This document shows, piece by piece, positions 31,600 to 35,517 of a DNA stretch of 35,517 bases (its first letter is position 1; the number at the start of each line of letters is the position of its first letter). The stretch is taken from positions 1-35,517 of the forward strand of contig CAJKXZ010000012.1 of assembly GCA_905203995.1 (NCBI GenBank), written 5' to 3'. The notes under the pieces are model-generated. The model had not been told where the DNA came from and did no database searches. It worked only from the letters and a program-made list of their open reading frames with translations. The translations under genes were made by a program, and so were the position numbers. The DNA is from an uncultured Methanomassiliicoccus sp. (lineage in GTDB: Archaea; Thermoplasmatota; Thermoplasmata; Methanomassiliicoccales; Methanomassiliicoccaceae).

Positions 31600-32672
31600 G
31601 CCTCACGATATAATATCATTTGTGATATCTTCTACTTTTATTATTGCCAGTATAGTTTATTTTTCCTTCTTTAGGTGTGCTGTTGCTGAATGTTGCTCCG
31701 CCGTCAATCACGATCGAGACTCTTCCTTAATCATCCGCGGCACCATTGACAGCATCAGGATCATAAGTTTTAATCAAATGCGCTCCGTCTGCCAGATAAG
31801 GCCATTGGCATTATCAATCTGCGGGAAGCGGGTGTAAGGGTATTTGTCGAACATTATTTCATGCATTTACATTGCCAAGCAGTGAAGCGCCTGACTTGAT
31901 CAGCAGATCAGCCTGAAGATTATGACAGTTATATTCATTGAAAGGGAGACGCCCATATTGTAATCACAAGAGCTTGATTGCCCTCTCCAATGCTGCACAA
32001 TGTACATATCTCTGACATCTACACCGGCTTCGGCAGTTACTTGTCCGTTACCAGTGACATAACCACAGACTTCAAGAATACCTCCGTTTTTAACAATGAT
32101 GTTTCCTTCGAGAAGAATCTGCGCGTAACCATCAGTGATGTCCATTACTCTGTAACAACCAGCGGCACAACCAGTGATGGCATCGACTAATAATTGGCCC
32201 TGCAAATCGATAGAGGTATTTTTGCTACAGTCGGTGTACGATAAAGCTGACTGTAATCATCATAGCCAGTCATAGCTCCATCTGGGTTATGTTCTGCTTC
32301 ATAACCAACTGTTAACTCATAGCCTTGATCGTCAGAAGCACAAGGCATCACTAAGAAGACATCTTTTGGTACAGTAATGTCTTGCTTTGTGTGTAATCTC
32401 TCAGTAAGATTACTTTGTCACCGGCGACTGCTGCCGCTAAAGCTTCTTCCAGCGTTTGGAAATTGTTGCTGCCGAGGTTGGCTACATAGTCTGCCGCATA
32501 AGTTACCGTAACTGTAAGATTACTGGTCATGATGCCGGCGACAATTGTTTTGTCAGGCAGCAGGTGGTGATTGGTGGTGAAGATATGGAATATTCTGTCT
32601 GTGTTTTAATACTTCACCACATATGCTGCATGAAGCTGTTTATCATCTCTATCAACATAATTGATTATTGAT
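31600..32672 (-). pseudogene. Frameshifted 3' part of a large surface protein
   Basis: On the minus strand, directly after the stop of the repeat protein, recognisable protein continues in changing frames: INYVDRDDKQLHAAYVVKY, LPDKTIVAGIMTSNLTVTVT, YAADYVANLGSNNFQTLEEA with LAAAVAGDKVILLRD, then DVFLVMPCASDDQGYELTV, then QGQLLVDAITGCAAGCYRVM, NIIVKNGGILEVCGYVTGNG, NLQADLLIKSGASLLGNVNA, LIKTYDPDAVNGAADD and VSIVIDGGATFSNST. This is the MucBP-like plus beta-helix order seen at the C-terminus of large Methanomassiliicoccales surface proteins. At least five frame changes and several stops interrupt it, so it cannot be expressed as one protein. Read errors are an alternative, but the neighbouring genes are clean. 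The right limit is certain, the left limit approximate. Confidence 0.75.
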
Positions 32673-35517
32673 TCATACCTTGGGCTCCCATTTAGCATAG
32701 AGTGTGATGTCCCTAGCTGGCATCGTTTTTGCCGTGAATTCGATGTTGAAAGTTCCGTTGTCTTCAAACCAGCCTGCGAAAGTATGTCCCTCATAGGTTG
32801 GTGTAGGAAGTGGGTCAAGATTGGTGTTATAATCCTGAGTCACTGATCCCGCACTTGAACCACCGTTGCTGTTGAAGGTGATTGTGTAGTGGTTGATCTC
32901 TAATTTCGCATAGAGCTCTTTGTTGCCGACAGTTACTCCCGGTGAGTAGAAGAATGCTGATGATGAACCTTTTTCAAACCAGCCGGAGAATGTGTAACCT
33001 TCCTGCGAGAACTTGGGGATGTCCATGGATTCTGTCTCGATCGTATACTCCATTGAAGTTACTAACTCAATACCATTGTAGAAGTTGATGGTATATTCTT
33101 CAGCAGTCCATTTGGCATAAAGGGTTGTTCCATCGACCGTAACAGTGTCTGTTGCAAAGTCCCAGGCTTGTGTAAGATCAGTATCTTTGAACCAGCCGGC
33201 AAAGGTGTAATTTGTTTTTGTTGGATCTGTTGGTTCGTCGATGTTTGTACCGTAATTGGCAGTGATTTTATCTACTGCTGATCCACCATTGCTGTTGAAA
33301 ATTATGACATATTTATTGGCATTCCATTTAGCATAGAGTGTGAGGTTCTCCGCCGGCATCGTCACGTCTTTGAAAAGTGTTTTCCACTCTTGATCCTCAT
33401 ACCAGGCGACGAAAGAATATCCTTCTTTTAGAGGCTGATAGGGCGTGATTGCTGCACCGAATTTGAAAGTAGCAGGATCTGAAGAGTCGCTGTAAGTTAT
33501 CGTGTATGAATTCCTGCTGTAATAAAGATTGAAAACAGTTGAACCGTCGGCAGCAATTTTTCCACTGCTGTTGCTGATGTCTGCTTCATATGTGAAGCCG
33601 TCATACAGCAGACTAGTGATCTCTACTGAAGAATCAGTTGTTCCTTTTATCAATTTTGAACTGACTAATGTGTAATTCTTAGTGTCATTAGCGTCTTTGC
33701 TGTCAACATTCTCCTGCCAATGATTGACAATATAATCAGCAGAAGCGGCTGTCCATTTAGCATAGAGCGTGATGTCTGCCGTAACGCTGGAAGCAAAGTC
33801 ATATGGTATTTTTAAATCTGCATCAGCATACCAAGCATCGAAGGTGTAACCAGTCTTGTTTGGCTCTGTTAGTATTGAGACTTGTTCGTTGTAACTAACG
33901 TTCTGCGCAGTAACTGCTGTACCACCGTTGCTGTTGAACGTTACAACATACGTGTTCTTTTCCACGCCTTCGACGGTGATTACCATGTCTGATTCGATAT
34001 TTTTAATGGTGTAAGCGTTGTCAGTTAGACTTACAGCTTCTCCGTTTACTTTAATGACATATTTTGACTGATCATAGCCAGTTGCTAAGTTAAATGAGAA
34101 TGGAAAGTCTGAACCAGAATCGACTGAAGTTGAAGAAACGTTGAAGCTATATCCTGCTCCTTGCGGGAAAGTGATCGAATACTTTGTTTTCACAATACCT
34201 TCGATAGCGATTGTTATGTTTTCACTTACTGATTCAAGAGTATAACATCCCTCGCTTCCTGATAGAACTGTACCATTAGCTTTGACGATAATGTTTGAAT
34301 TGACATATTCACCTACTAATTGAATAGTGAAAGCAAAACTTTCTCCTTCTTTGACTGTGTGTGATCCAGAAGGAGTGATTATGTAAGCATTGTCAGCAGG
34401 CAGTGTTATTATATAAGTGATCTGCTGGAACTTTGCGTAAAGCGTGATATCGCCGGTTGAACCTTCAGCGATTGTAGTGATCGGCGTTCCTTTAAGGCCT
34501 GGATTATCATACCAGCCGGAGAAAGTATGTCCTGCTTTAACTGGTGTTGGTAAGGTAACTGCCTCACTAGCAGTGTAAGTAGCAGGAGTTTGCGAAGATT
34601 GTTGGTCATCCAGATTGTAAGTAATCTTGTAGTCAATCAAACTCCAGTAAGCATAGAGCGTCAGATCGCTTTTGACTCTGTCGGCCTGACTAGGATTGTC
34701 GCTGAAAATCCATTTTTTGCCCTCTGACGTATACCAGCCAGCGAAAGTATAACCGGTTTTTGTTGGTGCTGATGGTCTATCAATTTTACTGTTATAATTG
34801 ACATTAGTTTCAGGAGGAACTGCTGATCCTCCTTTTGAGTCAAAAGTAACTGTAAATTTAGCCTTGTTGACAATAATGAATTTTGAAAGGTGAGCTAAAG
34901 TGACGTCTACACATGCAGTCTCTGAATTATATTTTCCAGATTCAGAGGTTATGTCGCCATCATTGTTGACATAAAAAACATCAATGTGCTGAGGATCTTC
35001 TCCTTCCTGCAGTTGGTAAGGAATGGAAATGAAGATTGGATCATCAAAATTGGTTTGTAGTACACCATCAACAGTAATCTCAAACTTATAGACAGGGCGA
35101 TCTTCTAAAACAACATCTTCGGGGATACTTCCCATCACATCAGGATCTTCATCGACAGGAGTCGCCGTAAATACGATCTCTTTGTCTTGTTTATTATATA
35201 AAATATCATCAACTACCGTTGAAGAAAGTTTTAGAGAAGCGTTCGGCAGAGAAATAACAATATCTTTATTATTTGCTGAATTGGCAGCATTCTGCAAGGT
35301 TGTAGTCTTGACGGATACGGAAGTGACATCATTCATTGCCGAAGCATCGATTAATGTAACTGCATCTTCTGCTGACGAAGTGATAATCTCCTTGATCTGC
35401 TCATCAGTGATTTTTACAGTAACTTTTGAGCGATCGTCTTCGACAGTATAGGTACCAGGTGCCCATTTAGCAGATAATGTTAGATTTGAAATAATTGGTG
35501 TATTAAAGTCAAATTTA
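32673..35517 (-). CDS. Listeria-Bacteroides repeat surface protein, N-terminus beyond window
   Basis: At least 947 residues, open at the right edge. The visible N-terminal part ends a first repeat (LTLSAKW), then comes a non-repeat region of about 200 residues (DVTSVSVKT to HLSKFIIVNK). Seven Flg_new/InlB B-type repeats follow, each with a YTITFNSNGG-like strand, a GYTFAGWY core and a final TLYAKW. Two different repeats of about 75 residues ending in ITIAIEGIV and VITVEGVEK are inserted after the second, and a longer divergent unit (NHWQENVDSKDAND onward) precedes the fifth. Such proteins are secreted, form rod-like stalks and probably act in adhesion in gut environments. It stops at WEPKV, after which the rest of the gene continues in broken frames (31600-32672), so this is most likely a truncated product. 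Confidence 0.88.
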   Translation of the reverse strand, partial: KFDFNTPIISNLTLSAKWAPGTYTVEDDRSKVTVKITDEQIKEIITSSAEDAVTLIDASAMNDVTSVSVKTTTLQNAANSANNKDIVISLPNASLKLSSTVVDDILYNKQDKEIVFTATPVDEDPDVMGSIPEDVVLEDRPVYKFEITVDGVLQTNFDDPIFISIPYQLQEGEDPQHIDVFYVNNDGDITSESGKYNSETACVDVTLAHLSKFIIVNKAKFTVTFDSKGGSAVPPETNVNYNSKIDRPSAPTKTGYTFAGWYTSEGKKWIFSDNPSQADRVKSDLTLYAYWSLIDYKITYNLDDQQSSQTPATYTASEAVTLPTPVKAGHTFSGWYDNPGLKGTPITTIAEGSTGDITLYAKFQQITYIITLPADNAYIITPSGSHTVKEGESFAFTIQLVGEYVNSNIIVKANGTVLSGSEGCYTLESVSENITIAIEGIVKTKYSITFPQGAGYSFNVSSTSVDSGSDFPFSFNLATGYDQSKYVIKVNGEAVSLTDNAYTIKNIESDMVITVEGVEKNTYVVTFNSNGGTAVTAQNVSYNEQVSILTEPNKTGYTFDAWYADADLKIPYDFASSVTADITLYAKWTAASADYIVNHWQENVDSKDANDTKNYTLVSSKLIKGTTDSSVEITSLLYDGFTYEADISNSSGKIAADGSTVFNLYYSRNSYTITYSDSSDPATFKFGAAITPYQPLKEGYSFVAWYEDQEWKTLFKDVTMPAENLTLYAKWNANKYVIIFNSNGGSAVDKITANYGTNIDEPTDPTKTNYTFAGWFKDTDLTQAWDFATDTVTVDGTTLYAKWTAEEYTINFYNGIELVTSMEYTIETESMDIPKFSQEGYTFSGWFEKGSSSAFFYSPGVTVGNKELYAKLEINHYTITFNSNGGSSAGSVTQDYNTNLDPLPTPTYEGHTFAGWFEDNGTFNIEFTAKTMPARDITLYAKWEPKV

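Noticed and set aside
31622..31837. Plus-strand open frame of 71 codons
   Set aside because: It is the antisense shadow of the frameshifted surface-protein pseudogene.
32673..35517. Repeat-rich region as a CRISPR array or tandem DNA repeat
   Set aside because: The repetition is at protein level (Listeria-Bacteroides repeats of 60-75 residues with diverged DNA), without short identical repeats and unique spacers.

Overview
The window looks like a chromosomal segment of a hydrogen-dependent methylotrophic archaeon of the Methanomassiliicoccales (Thermoplasmata). The evidence is archaeal-type ValRS and Pth2, archaeal TATA-box promoters, an HTH_10 (bacterio-opsin-activator type) regulator, a methylcobamide:CoM-methyltransferase-like URO-D protein beside an APC permease, and a giant Listeria-Bacteroides-repeat surface protein. 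None of the 29 annotated stop codons I read is TAG, as expected of a pyrrolysine user. The lineage call is inference; no 16S rRNA or mcr gene is present.

Layout. 1-3.4 kb: 3' part of a 5S rRNA, a small ribbon-helix-helix protein and valS. 3.5-4.4 kb: a lone DUF2971 protein. 4.5-18.1 kb: a large metal/tetrapyrrole block. It holds a three-subunit chelatase of the cobalto-/magnesium-chelatase family (chlD, chlI, cobN), a FecBCD/BtuFCD-type importer (ATPase, a binding protein with a dockerin-like EF-hand pair, two paralogous permeases) and a DrrAB-type ABC-2 pair. Within this block, two near-identical tRNA-Gly(GCC) genes in direct orientation bracket the binding protein, permeases and DrrAB. A decayed copy of the 3' end of the DUF998 gene beside the second tRNA lies just left of the first, so the block carries a duplication scar. 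18.2-23.2 kb: housekeeping and poorly known genes (DUF998, two unknowns, a COG1533 radical SAM protein, Pth2, a GyrI-like protein, DUF2284). 23.3-26.1 kb: a complete ECF transporter (fused double ATPase, T, S) of unknown substrate. 26.3-31.6 kb: a zinc-ribbon membrane protein, inorganic pyrophosphatase, the HTH_10 regulator, a URO-D methyltransferase/APC permease operon and an SdpI-family protein. 31.6-35.5 kb: a large repeat surface protein, open at the right edge, whose 3' kilobase is destroyed by frameshifts.

How the genes may work together. A 17-bp palindrome, TTGGAT-N5-ATCCAA, occurs once in front of chlID, cobN, the ATPase, the binding protein and the permease operon, and a half-degenerate copy precedes drrAB. 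It lies at or just downstream of the TATA boxes, where a bound repressor would block initiation. I read this as one regulon, probably metal- or corrinoid-responsive, joining uptake of a metal chelate or tetrapyrrole to an ATP-driven chelatase (or dechelatase) and possibly an exporter. The substrate, the direction of the chelatase and the regulator are not shown by the sequence; no regulator gene is recognisable inside the block.
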